DNA from: Amanita rubescens
Lineage: Eukaryota > Basidiomycota > Agaricomycetes > Agaricales > Amanitaceae
DNA: 64,000 nt
Direction: 5' to 3'
Assembly: GCA_015039365.1 (NCBI GenBank)
Contig: WION01000271.1
Coordinates: 1-64,000, forward strand
Below are positions 24,301 through 35,000 of this stretch, in pieces. The notes under the pieces are model-generated. The model was not told the origin of the DNA, made no database searches, and saw nothing but the letters and a program-made list of their open reading frames with translations. Numbering within the stretch: position 1 is the stretch's first letter; every line of letters begins with the position of its first letter. A program made the position numbers and the translations under genes.

Positions 24301-24859
24301 CAACAGGATATGGCAAACGGAGGTCACTAAACAAAGGCAAACACAGTCGACTGAGGCGTTCAATTGTCAACGTCCATGACCGGTACGTAAGCACTGTGTT
24401 TTCGGCGTGGACTGACGATATTCATACAAAAACATATCACGAGGGACTTGAATAAATACCAGAATTCTCTCCACGATGTCGTATCGTTATTGTCCATTGA
24501 AATTAACCTCATCGAGTCGTAAAGATCGAGAAGAACGATGAATCAAAGCAGATGATCAGAGTAAAGATCTAAGAATACCTAAATCAGGAAAAGATGCTGC
24601 CAATCTTCTATAAGCCCTCGCTTACGGAGATGAGAGAACGTCCTTCAGTGAGTTCCAGTGTAAATGCCAGGGAGACTCTGAGAGCCACTTTGACCGCCCC
24701 CTTCTCTGCATTCTAAAGTCCAAACCGGAGATCATTTTCAGAGATGACATCTGATTCGCAGGCAGTGCTTCGCAAAGAATTGAAATCGGAAAGCACACGA
24801 AGAATAGATGAAGGGTTGCTACTATTTGAGAAGTGAATATATGACTCCGTATAGGAACG

Positions 24860-25230
24860 ATGTCAAACAAACCGATATTGAAAGATGATCATTTAGCAGA
24901 AAGTACGGGCAGTTATTCCAATTCATCCACGAAGTGCCGATGCAGCCGGATGGTGCTGCGGTCCCATTTTATAAAAGTTGGGGATGAGCGGACACAGTTC
25001 GCGGGGAGACTATCAAGTCTCTCGAACTCAGACAGACCGCCTATAGGACATTTAGTGTATGGCACAGTTGAATCGGCTTGCTCGAGCTGACGAGGATGTC
25101 GGTCAAATTATTGCTGACATTGAACAGGCTGAGATCGATCATATACTCAAGTTGACTCTATCTATATAACTAAAACTAATCGCTTCCTTTGACTTGAAGG
25201 ATCTTTCCACGTCCGGATTAAACAGCCAGC
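24860..25230. repeat. Duplicated non-coding segment, copy 1
   Basis: About 370 bp here match 28790-29230, including 'cgatgcagccggatggtg', 'ggacacagttcgcggggaga' and 'ggatcttt'. Each copy lies just downstream of an F-box gene. No intact frame is shared between the copies, so it is listed only as a repeat. Confidence 0.8.
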
Positions 25231-25322
25231 ACAATGACTTCGGTGTTGGATCCTTGGGAAGTTAAGACTCACAATACCTATGATGTACACTTCAGAAAGA
25301 GTATAACTGGTTTCCTTGGCTC

Positions 25323-26720
25323 TCACCAGTTTCGTAATCCAGTGCAATAGATATCCTGGGAGTACGTCTCTCCTTGTGGCCAACCAGAGGCTGAGCCACC
25401 GGGGCCATCCCAGTCCAATGAATACGCCATTTCGCTCCTTTTAAGAACCTCATCCAGTCGTTTCTGATCAAAGTCTACGACACGAGCCCATTGCAAATGG
25501 AAATACTGGAGTCGACCGTGCAGAGCACAGGACTGGGGACAAATTCTTGATTCGATCATGCTCTGCATCGCCGAATGTGAACCCCAGATACCACGAAGGC
25601 ACAACAAATTCAAATATGGGCATAGTGAACCGCCCCGGTGTAAAGTGAGTCTCCGAAATATTTCATCGTCAAGCGTTGGACGAAAATCATAGCTCTGACC
25701 CGGAACTTCACGGATGATCAATGAAGTAATCAAACTGCAGCACCTATGCGCTAGGAGCCGGGGGATAATATCGCTTGAAGAAAAGGATCCCCCGAGCTCC
25801 AGCCTGTCAAGAGTACAGGAAGATCGCGTGAGAAAGTGATTAATTGATTCACTGTCTCTTGATGTCATCCAAGTACCGGCTACACACATTTCTCGTAGAG
25901 ATGGTGCAGAAATCGACTCCGTGAACACTGAGAGACAGCCTGTTCCTGATCTGAGGAATATGGAAACCAAGTCGTGTAGTAGTATTATGGGAGGCTTGTG
26001 CGAGTACGCAAGGCGTTGCGACACTTTGAAATTAATGGATAGCCACACGAGTTTCGAGCATGCCTTGCAGATGATTAACGCTTGTTGAGGAAATATGGAT
26101 CTGCGAATTTGGAGGTGCGTAAGTTGCACCCACGACTGGGGCGTTGTGTTAGGGCGACGAACTCGTCGTCGCCCAGACTGGACGAATATTTTCAGGAGCA
26201 TGTTATCTGAAGGTTTTTGAAGGTACAGAGCTCCAAATCGGGTGGCATTGCATTGGAGAACAGATATGATGGAAGCTACTCTGACAGCCTGATAGCCATG
26301 ACCGAAGAACCCTTGGGAAGATATGTATAACGCCAGCGGTAGCGATCCAGAATACTGTATCCGTTGAAGAAGGTGATCTGCTTTTGAACAAGCAGTAGTC
26401 TTTGATATGTCTTGTGGGATATGGATAAATATTTGCCTCCATAGCTGCGGTGTAGCCAAAGCGAACGTTCGCCACAGTGAGCATACTGCACAAAGTAACA
26501 GAGGGCTTCTCCCTTGGAGTCTCCGCTCGGAGAGGGGCAAGCGCCATTCTTCACCGAGTTCCAGGTCGCTGGGTAGAGTAAGAAGGAAGATCATGCTGAG
26601 TACCTCTAAAGGGAGCTTTAAAATGGGCGAGCGCTGGACAGGGGCTCGCCGAGATCTGGTGATGGGGCCTCTGTACTCAGCTGTATGAGCCTGTTTTTGG
26701 CCAGGGTATGAACGCGCCAT
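25323..26720 (-). CDS. F-box protein with leucine-rich-type repeats
   Basis: Uninterrupted frame of 465 residues from ATG 26720. After a basic lead (ITRSRRAPVQRSP) comes the F-box ILKLPLEVLSMIFLLTLPSDLEL and its second half LLLCAVCSLWRTFALATPQLW. The remainder contains spaced leucine-rich segments such as WVQLTHLQIRRS, LVWLSINFKV, SLREMCVAG and TLDRLELGGSF. It is a diverged relative of the two genes ending at 26913 and 29284, with the same block order. Expected role: Skp1-binding substrate receptor in an SCF ubiquitin ligase; the substrate is unknown. The last codons run into a good donor (GTGAGA), so a short extra exon is possible. Confidence 0.8.
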   Translation of the reverse strand: MARSYPGQKQAHTAEYRGPITRSRRAPVQRSPILKLPLEVLSMIFLLTLPSDLELGEEWRLPLSERRLQGRSPLLLCAVCSLWRTFALATPQLWRQIFIHIPQDISKTTACSKADHLLQRIQYSGSLPLALYISSQGFFGHGYQAVRVASIISVLQCNATRFGALYLQKPSDNMLLKIFVQSGRRRVRRPNTTPQSWVQLTHLQIRRSIFPQQALIICKACSKLVWLSINFKVSQRLAYSHKPPIILLHDLVSIFLRSGTGCLSVFTESISAPSLREMCVAGTWMTSRDSESINHFLTRSSCTLDRLELGGSFSSSDIIPRLLAHRCCSLITSLIIREVPGQSYDFRPTLDDEIFRRLTLHRGGSLCPYLNLLCLRGIWGSHSAMQSMIESRICPQSCALHGRLQYFHLQWARVVDFDQKRLDEVLKRSEMAYSLDWDGPGGSASGWPQGETYSQDIYCTGLRNW

Positions 26721-26912
26721 TGATAATACATCTGGGCACCTACATCGCTGTTAAAAGCTTTGGAACTTTTCACCTTGACATGCTGCTTTCGAGGGGGCAT
26801 CGCGACAAGCCAGTGTTAGATGGTAACTGAGTCAGAGCGTCTGTCTCGTGGAGTCTGAGAATCTGACTAATTATACCAAGCCGTGCCGCTTCACGGAAGT
26901 AAAATACATCTA

Positions 26913-28337
26913 CTACAAACAACTCAGATAGTTAGAACAGTCGCTTACCATGCTATCGGAAAAATACATCTCCAAACTCCGGCCTTCTAACCAGACTTTG
27001 TACTCGGTTATGGAATTCTCGGGCTGTCGACACATGGTATAACCCATTCCGCACCCATTGATTATTTCTTCCAGCTCTTGTTCGTGAGTGAAATATTTCA
27101 TTTTCAACGAAAGGAAATGAAATCGACTATCACCAGCACGAAGCTCTATTCGAGACTTCACCATTTCCAGTAAGGCTGCTGAAGATGATGCGTATCCGAG
27201 CCGACAACGCTCCGAAAGTACCAAGAACCTCAAATGGGGGCACAATGGTTTGTCGTGATACAAGAATAGTCGCTCGAGGAATTCATCTTCAATAAGGGGC
27301 TGTGAACGGGATTGTCCATGAATAGACAGAGATATGAGCGAGTTGCAGCACTGGTGGGCGAGGACGTGGACAAGACCCCCTTCTCTGAAGATGTATGCCT
27401 GAATCTCCAATTTATCAAGGGTACATGCAGATCGAGTGAGAAAAGCTAATAGTGGTCCGTCGTCTTCATCCGGGATAAGTTGGAAAATGAACATTTCCCG
27501 CAGAGATGGCAAAGAAATTGAATTCATGACGGCGTCAAGATCGAATGTTGAGAGATAGAGGGTGACCAAGCTGGGTAAGATCAAAGGAGGACGTCTTAAC
27601 CGTGTTGTTTCAAAAAAACCGCGGATCGAGAGCCACGTCAGTTCCCGACATTCTCTGAGAGCGTCCACTGCCAGATGAAAGAAAGGACCGTCGATTGCAA
27701 GATGTGTAAGTTGCGCCCATGGAAGGATAAGCCTGATGTCGAAGTCTTCTGTTATGCCATAGAGTTGGTGAAGGGATACACGCCGCAACGAGGTCCATCC
27801 ACCCAAGCGATACGCCGATAATGGTCGCAAGTTTCGCTCGATACTTACAGGACTTCGGAGGTAAAAAGCTTCCCAACGGGTCGCATAGCGAGTTAAAACG
27901 TCGATAATGAGGGTTATGGGACCTGCCTTGTCAAAGAGTGTTGGTTTGCGGTAGGCATGGGTTAGGTATAACGTCAGAGGGAGTGACCCGGAGCGTTGGA
28001 TCCATTGAGAGAGGTCGTCTGCTTTCGAACGTGCGATAGTCATTGTTATAGGAGTGATGCGGACGAACACTCGTCTCCATAACTGGGGCGTAGCTAGCGC
28101 GAGTGCCCGCCACATTGAGCATATTGAACAAAGCAGGAAAGGATTGATCAACCGGATTCCCCGATCGCTGGGTATAGTATGAGACCTTTCGTGATGTTCC
28201 AGGTCGGTGGGTAGAACACGAAGGAAGATCTTGCTGAGGACCTCCAAAGGAAGGTTATGAATGGCGCAGAGAATATCGCCGGAGCCAGCGCTCTCAGCCT
28301 GAGATATCCCTGTACCCTGCGCTTCAACAGTCGGCAT
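26913..28337 (-). CDS. F-box protein, tandem paralogue A
   Basis: Open frame from ATG 28337 (MPTVEAQG) to the stop at 26913, about 474 residues. F-box: LCAIHNLPLEVLSKIFLRVLPTDLE, then FLLCSICSMWRALALATPQLWRRVFV. The rest has leucine-rich-type segments (WTSLRRVSLHQL, WAQLTHLAIDG, ELTWLSIRGF, SLREMFIFQL, TLDKLEIQAY). It is strongly similar over its whole length to the gene ending at 29284. The terminal SDSM is followed by a GTAAGC donor-like site in both copies, so the true C-terminus may lie in a further exon. Upstream of it is a remnant of the arrestin-like gene's 3' end, showing the gene was duplicated with that flank. Confidence 0.82.
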   Translation of the reverse strand: MPTVEAQGTGISQAESAGSGDILCAIHNLPLEVLSKIFLRVLPTDLEHHERSHTIPSDRGIRLINPFLLCSICSMWRALALATPQLWRRVFVRITPITMTIARSKADDLSQWIQRSGSLPLTLYLTHAYRKPTLFDKAGPITLIIDVLTRYATRWEAFYLRSPVSIERNLRPLSAYRLGGWTSLRRVSLHQLYGITEDFDIRLILPWAQLTHLAIDGPFFHLAVDALRECRELTWLSIRGFFETTRLRRPPLILPSLVTLYLSTFDLDAVMNSISLPSLREMFIFQLIPDEDDGPLLAFLTRSACTLDKLEIQAYIFREGGLVHVLAHQCCNSLISLSIHGQSRSQPLIEDEFLERLFLYHDKPLCPHLRFLVLSERCRLGYASSSAALLEMVKSRIELRAGDSRFHFLSLKMKYFTHEQELEEIINGCGMGYTMCRQPENSITEYKVWLEGRSLEMYFSDSMVSDCSNYLSCL

Positions 28338-28534
28338 ATGGCGCAAGGGCGGGGTTTCGTAAACCAGGCTAACTCGGATCGAAGATGCTTTGAGCGTTTG
28401 TTTGTGCGAGTACACTGGTCAGACGGGAGAATGAGTCAGCCATTGGCCAGTGAAGCGAAAGAAAGACGAGACCGTTACGATTGAATGGGCCGTATACAAG
28501 CAACGGTGTAGCCTGAGAAACCCACGTGCCAAAA

Positions 28535-28740
28535 AGAAAGCGTAAACGTTAACTAGATTTGGAGCGCGGAGGCTACAAATTCATATATTTATATCGCACA
28601 GCAACAGCCCTCGCTTTCGGTCCGGAAACGCAGAGATGAACGTAAACCAAAAAGCGAAATACTAGATCATAACATAACTTTCACCACTCAGCAAGCAGTT
28701 TCGGCGGTAATGAAGGCGGATTCGCAATCGTCCAAGTCGG
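28535..28740. repeat. Remnant of arrestin-like gene 3' flank
   Basis: Carries the same 3' flank words as 22940 and 30970 (the run beginning 'agcgtaaacgttaactagat') and the final codons of the arrestin-like gene ('agcagtttcgg', 'ggattcgcaatcg'), then breaks off. It is the second of three such junctions next to an F-box gene. Confidence 0.8.
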
Positions 28741-28789
28741 AAAGCACACGAGGATATACGACTTCATATAGGAACGATACCAAACGAAC

Positions 28790-29230
28790 CGATATTGAAA
28801 GATGATCAAAGTTTAGCAGAAAGGGCGGGCAGTCATCCCAAGTCATCCACGGACCACGAAGCGCCGATGCAGCCGGATGGTGATATCTGCGGTCCCATTT
28901 TATGAGAGTCGGGGATGAGCGGACACAGTTCGCGGGGAGACTATCAAGTCGCTCGAACTCAGCCTACAGGACATTTTTTCCTTGTGTCAATGGAGAGCGT
29001 ATGGCACAGTTGAATCTGATATCAAATGGCTTGCTCGAGGGCAGAACGTAGCTGACGAGGATGTCAGTCAAGTTGTTGCTGACATTGAACAGGCTATCTT
29101 AGATCGATCGTATACTCAAGTTGACTCTATCTATACTTAACTAGGACTAATCGCGTCCTTTGACTTGAAGGATCTTTCTACGTCCGAATTGAACAGCCAG
29201 CACAATGATAGGTGTTGCATGATGATCCTG
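28790..29230. repeat. Duplicated non-coding segment, copy 2
   Basis: Matches 24860-25230 with small insertions. It sits immediately downstream of the F-box gene ending at 29284, as copy 1 does for the gene ending at 25323. Confidence 0.8.
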
Positions 29231-29283
29231 ATAGAGTCAAGACGCGTATTCAAACCAATGATGTACACTTCTTGCAACACGCT

Positions 29284-30681
29284 TCACGGAAGTAAAAAAA
29301 TACATGTACATCTATCACAGTCTCTTACCATGCTATCGGAAATCTCCAAACTCCGGCTATCTAACCAGACTTTGTACTCGGTTACGGAATTCTTGAGCTC
29401 TCCGAGTCGACGCATGCTATAATCCATTCCGCTCCCTTTCATTATTTCTTTCAGCTCATATTCGCGAGTGAAATCTTTCATTTCCAACGAAAGGAAGTGA
29501 AATCGACCATCACCAGCACGAAACTCTATTCGAGACTTCACCATTTCCAGTAAGGCTGCTGAAGATGCCGCGTCTTCGAGCCGATAACGCTCAAGTACCA
29601 AGAACCTCAAACGGGGGCACAATGGTTTGTTGTGATACAAGGAGAGTCGGTCGAAAAATTCATCCTCAATAAGGTGACACTTCTCAGGGAGTGAACGGGA
29701 ACATCTATGAATAGACAGAGATATGAGCGAGTTGCAGCTCTGGTGGGCGAGGACGTGGGTGACAAGGTTCCCTTCTGTGAAGATGTATCCCTGAATCTCC
29801 AATTTATCAAGGGCACATGCAGATCGAGTGAGAAAACCTAATAGTGATTCGACGCCGTCTTCTCTCGGGATAAGTTGGGAAATGAACATTTCCCGCAGAG
29901 ATGGCAAAGAAATCGAATTCACGACGGCTGCAAGATCGTATGTTGAGAGACAGAGGGTGACCAAGTTGGGTAAGACCAAGGGAGGGTCGCTTAATCCGAG
30001 TCGTGTTGTTTCGTAAAAAAAGGAGATCGAGAGCCACGTCAGTTCCCGACATTCTCTGAGAGCGTTCACTGTCAGATGAAGGGAAGCAACGCCGATTTCA
30101 AGATGTGTAAGTTGCGCCCATGGAATGATAGGTTTGATTTTGATATGTGGTGTTTTGATATAGATCTCGTGAAGGGATACATGCCGCAACGAGGTCCATC
30201 CACCCAAGCGAAACGCCGATAATGTTTGCAAGTTTGGCTCGTTATCTGCAGGACTTTGGAGGTAAAAAGCTTCCCAACGAGTCGCATAGCGAGTCAGAAC
30301 GTCGACAATGGGGGCTATGGGACCTGTCTCGTCAAGCTGTACTGGTTTGTTGTAGGCACCATGGGTTAGGTATAACGTTAGAGGGAGTGACCCGGAGCGT
30401 TGGATCCATTGAGCAAGGTCATCTGCTTTCAAACATGCGATAGCATTTGTTATAGGGCCCTCAAATGGGATATATGCAAACACTCGTCTCCATAACTGGG
30501 GCGTAGCTAGCGCGAGTGTCCGCCACATTGAGCATATGGAACAAAGCAGGAAAGGATTGAGAGTTCTCCGATTGGGGGGCATAGTATGAGACTTTTTGTG
30601 AAGTTCCAGGTCAGTGGGTAGAACAAGAGGGAAGATCTTGGTGAGGACCTCCAAAGGAAGGTTATGAATGGCACCGAGCAT
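29284..30681 (-). CDS. F-box protein, tandem paralogue B
   Basis: First ATG in frame is at 30681 (MLGAIHNLPLEVL), giving about 465 residues. The frame is open further up to 30774 but without ATG. The related gene ending at 26913 has a leader of about 22 residues here, which this copy lost by a deletion that joins the F-box start to upstream flank. Either translation begins at MLGAIHN, or an upstream exon is spliced to the acceptor-like 'gatctcag' at about 30710. F-box and leucine-rich segments are as in paralogue A. An SCF substrate-receptor role is inferred from the family. Confidence 0.78.
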   Translation of the reverse strand: MLGAIHNLPLEVLTKIFPLVLPTDLELHKKSHTMPPNRRTLNPFLLCSICSMWRTLALATPQLWRRVFAYIPFEGPITNAIACLKADDLAQWIQRSGSLPLTLYLTHGAYNKPVQLDETGPIAPIVDVLTRYATRWEAFYLQSPADNEPNLQTLSAFRLGGWTSLRHVSLHEIYIKTPHIKIKPIIPWAQLTHLEIGVASLHLTVNALRECRELTWLSISFFYETTRLGLSDPPLVLPNLVTLCLSTYDLAAVVNSISLPSLREMFISQLIPREDGVESLLGFLTRSACALDKLEIQGYIFTEGNLVTHVLAHQSCNSLISLSIHRCSRSLPEKCHLIEDEFFDRLSLYHNKPLCPRLRFLVLERYRLEDAASSAALLEMVKSRIEFRAGDGRFHFLSLEMKDFTREYELKEIMKGSGMDYSMRRLGELKNSVTEYKVWLDSRSLEISDSMVRDCDRCTCIFLLP

Positions 30682-31160
30682 ATCGCTGGAGCCAGCGCTT
30701 TCAGCCTGAGATCGTACTCGAAAGATGAGGAAACCCACGTGGTAACTTCGTCCAACCACGTGGCAAAAAGACACTCGCTGGCACTACTAATGATTTTACG
30801 TCCGTGCAGCAGCTGATTACTAGACATATGAAGCTGTGTGAGGAATAGTAGCAATAAACGCTAACGAGAGACTGGGGTGTGCATTGTGCAGGTGGGGTAT
30901 GCAAACTAGTAAATTAAAAAAAAAGAAAAAGAAACAGAGACAGAAAAAGAGGAAAAAAGAACATATAAAAGAAAGCGTAAACGTTAACTAGATTTGGAGC
31001 ACAAAGACTACAAATTCATATATATATATATCGCAGGGGGAGAAAATAAACGAGTGTACGAGGCCCAATACAGTAGCCTTTCTTTCAGTCAGAAAAGGGG
31101 TAAACAAAAAAAAAAGCAAAAAAATACTAGATCATAACATAACTTTCACAGCTCAACCGC

Positions 31161-34100
31161 TCAATCTCCAAGCAGTTTCGGAGGTAATGGAGGCGGATTC
31201 GCAATCGCCCAGTCACCTACCATCCCCGCTGTTGGCTGCTGATGGTGCTGCTTCGGCTTCCTCGACTCGGCCTTTCCCTCACCCTCCAAACGCATAGTCC
31301 CATTCATTGCCATCCGCGACACTCGGGCGTCTTCCTCCTGCGTCTCCTTGATATACTCCTGCGGCGGCCGAGGCAACAACGGAGGCGGAGACCCAAGTCT
31401 CGGTGAAGACGGGTACGACAGTCCAGATGAATGAGGTACCCCGCTGGCGGCACTGCTGCTTGCACTGGCTAGGGCACTGACGTATCCATTCAGGTACATC
31501 GGTGGCGGTGCCTCCCCGCTCGAAGCGGAATCCTGAGCTTCGAACTTGGCCCTAAGCAACGCTTTTTCCTCGGCTGCGCTCAACACCCGTTGTTCATTGC
31601 CGTCGGCGATTGGAGGTAAAGGCGTCGGTCTGGTCCGAAAGGAGGAGGAAGTAGATACGAGAGACCCACTCCGCGCGGGCGTCGCAGAGAAGGATCCGTT
31701 GCGGGGCGGTGTCTGGGGGGCTACTGGACCAGGTACGCGGTTGGCAACTGAATCTTGAGCTTCGAACCGCCGTCTTAGCAATTCTTTTTCAGCTGCCGCA
31801 CTAGAGTACGCTGGTCCACCCGAAAAAGGGGGAGGGGTTGCGTCATAAGGCGCTTGTGGTGGGGCAGCTGCGGGAGCTGGTCTGGACTGTATCGTAGACC
31901 CTTGAGAACGAATCGTTGCCGTTGCCGAAGTCTGGCGTGAAAGGGCAGCAGCATCTTGAGCTTCGTAAGCACGCCGTAATCGTTCCTTCTCGGACAACTG
32001 CTGTGGGGCCGTCATAGGAGGCCCTGCGTCAAATGGTGGGGGAAGATCATTCAGAGATGGTGCCATTGCCTGAGCTGCAGAACCCGAGGCGGAAGCCGGA
32101 TACAAGGAGTCGTACGAAATGAGGCCCGATCCGCTGCCTCCAGGAGTGCCCGAGAATTGCTCGCTGCCGCCTTGGACAATATCCACAGCACGTTTTGCGC
32201 TTTCGTACCTTCTCAAAGCGGCTTTTTCTTCTTCGGCTGTCAAGTAACCGGGTACCTTCGGCGTCTTTGATGGCGTTGCCGCAGGGAGTTGAACTTTTGC
32301 CGGGGCAGGCGGAGAGTACGCTTGTTTGTCATTTCGCACAGCTGCAATAGCCTGCGAGTACATCATGGCGGCTGCCGATGGACCCTTGCTTCCAGAGGAA
32401 GATTGGGTGGGATCGGAAACAGATGGAACGGTGTTGAATCCTTGAGTTCTTGCAACGGCCGCCTGCGCAGATTGGAATAGTTTGAGCTTTTCCTCTTCTG
32501 CCGAGGGCCAAGCATTGTTACGGGACGCAGGTTTCGTGGGAGAGGGGGTGATTTGCGTGATCGGTGGTCCAGGCGACTAAAAAGTCGAAAGTTAATATTC
32601 CAAAGCTTTCTCAGTATGGACGATCCTCACCGGTGCCTTTTGGACAGTGCCTCCCTGAACAACTTCCACACGTGCCTTGGCCTGTTCATATAACATCTGT
32701 TTCTCCTCATTCGCGGTAAGCCACGCGCTCTTGTTTGAGGCCGACCCATTACGCTGGTGCTGTGATGATTGCGACTCTTCAGGAATTTCGAGTGGGAGTG
32801 CATTGGTAATCGTAAATCGATGTGTTTGGTGGCCAGATCCAGCCGAAGGGGGCCTCTTACCTGTACCGACTCCGGTTCTACCCGTTGATTTCCAGTTGCC
32901 AAAATCGTCCGGCTTGGTGGATCCACTCCCTTGAGAATTGTTCGTCTGATGGGCCGGCCTCCTGCTGGATGATGATGCCCCATAGGGGTCGTCTGCCCTG
33001 GATGTGTTGTGGGGTGCGTTGTTTTGTTGCCTGCCATATCCATAGGCGTCAGTAGTCGCGGAACCGTTCAATGGCGGGGAAGAGGACTTTTGAGGAGAAC
33101 GGTTTTGGTCAGGACGGGTGATAGTCTGTTGCGGTAGTGCGTCACCGCTAGGTCCTGGTCCAGAAAGTACTGATAAGCCTGGAGCAGGACCTATCCGCCT
33201 GGGGAATGCGTCAGTATCTAGGTCATCGTGAGACAATAGATGTATCACCTCATCGCTTCCAAAGATACAGCCCTGTATATTGTCAACGGGGAACTGGGAC
33301 CCTCAAAAATTAATCCATACCTTTGCCAGTTGGAAATAATGACCGGCAGTTCAATGACAAGAGGTACACCATTCCCCACCAATGCTTTCACGATCAAGAC
33401 ATAGGTGATGTCTATATGTCGCGCGGCGCTCAAAGTGGTGTTTGTGTGCGAGGGCGATAACATGCAAAACAAGTCTTGGGTCGTTTGCATTCCTCCTTGC
33501 ATTGGCGTGTTGACTTGGAACCTATTTTCGCTAATGATGTTTGTCTTCGTCATCGACTCCCCCTTCTTCCCCGCTACATACATTTGCTGGAACGTGATCG
33601 TCTCCTTGAGCAGAATCTCAAAGCCGCGCAACATCATGACGTGTGGACTGTCTGATCGTACAGTGGCCGTTACAGACATGCGATCACCGGGCCCATAACA
33701 ACTTTGGTTGCGTTCGACGGTCAATTTTGAGGTGTCTTCAAGGACGTGTCGCTTTTCTGATTGACAGTAAACCGGCCAAGTAGAATGCAGGTCATGTTTG
33801 TCAATGATAACACTGGCGGTTGTCGTTGCAACCGCAGCCTTGCGCTTCCGAAAGAAGCCCCTATAACCAATGATAAGCGGAACGGCACAGGATATTACAG
33901 AAACCGGGGTAATACTTTTTGCCTTTTGTACAAACAGTGGCAATCAGTTCATAGTGTACACCGGCTGTAAACAACTTGAATTGGGGGTGACTCGACGTGA
34001 CAGAACCGCCGACATACCTCGTTGCTCCAACTGTAAGCTGGGTGGGACTGCCTCGGGTATCCGTATCGAGAAAGGGAAATCTTGCTATGGTGGAACATAT

Positions 34101-34630
34101 GAGCCCAGCAGCACCAGGGAACGGCAGGATCAACTCACCCCATGCAACGCCTCATACTCCGCGCCACCCGATGTCCATAGCGTAACAGACCCGGGACCTA
34201 TCAGGTCGAAGAATGTATTCGCTGCGCCCCCTCCCGGAAGTGTCTCAACCTTTCGTAGCTCTACTCTGACCCACTGTGCCTTAACTCCCTGAGCAGGTAC
34301 TCGAACTTCGATGGCCTGTTAGGCGCGAAAGGGTAGTTTCGGATAACAAGCCGAAGAATGAGCTGTGCTACGTGGATCTCGGGTGAAAGAACTTACGCCT
34401 TTGACCGCAGCCTGGGGTCTATCTGAGCCGTTGGGTGGAATACCGGGGTAGCCTATTGGAAAAGGAAAGGTCCGAAGTCAGGTTTCTGTTAGTGATTTGC
34501 AGAATTTTTTGACTAGCGAACCGGTGACAAAGTCGACATGGGGAGGCGGTCGGAGGGTTCTGGAATGGGCGCGGAGGTTAGGAGAGCGAAAGGAGATATG
34601 AAGAACAGCTCACAGCTGGACTAGGGACAT
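31161..34630 (-). CDS. Arrestin-like protein with long repetitive C-terminal tail
   Basis: Ten exons: 34630-34614, 34559-34522, 34452-34397, 34315-34139, 34084-34018, 33964-33916, 33860-33321, 33272-33249, 33198-32631 and 32576-31161. They total 2952 bases, 983 residues, all in phase. After MSLVQLTLRPPPHVDFV the N-terminal half has the arrestin-like beta-sandwich pattern: AIEVRV, VELRKVETLPGGG, GQDFPFSIRIPEAVPPSL and the YELIATV strand (GVHYELIATVCTKGKK). SNWQRAVSLEAMRRIGPAP closes the fold. Fungal arrestin-like proteins act as adaptors linking membrane cargo to ubiquitin ligases. The second half is Pro/Ser-rich, with a repeated short motif of the form (A/S)xEEKxxLxxxxEAQ(D) at least six times. 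The end is MVGDWAIANPPPLPPKLLGD. Its 3' end was duplicated twice into the F-box cluster. Confidence 0.88.
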
Positions 34631-35000
34631 GTGGCCCGGAGGCGCTGGAAGGAAGAAAAGAAAATGAAGGTTGGCGGATAGACTGCCGGCGTGCCTGTAG
34701 CGCCCAGGGCAGCGACACTGATTGATGGCTGTGCGTGACGCGTCTGTGCTCAAGTTGACGTCACGTTTGCATGAAATTCAGCTTCCTTCTCCTCAGGGGA
34801 GATGTATAAATAAGTGACTTCTTTGCTTCAGGGGAGAAGTGTTCGATTTTCTCACTCTAGGCAGTAGAACGTAGAATGAAGCAATGAAGCAATGATAATA
34901 TTTCCAATCCAAATACAAACGAAATAGATAGAGAGAATATAGAAGATAAATAGGGGGTGAAAAATAGAAAGAAAAGAAAAAACTAGAATGATACGAGTTA

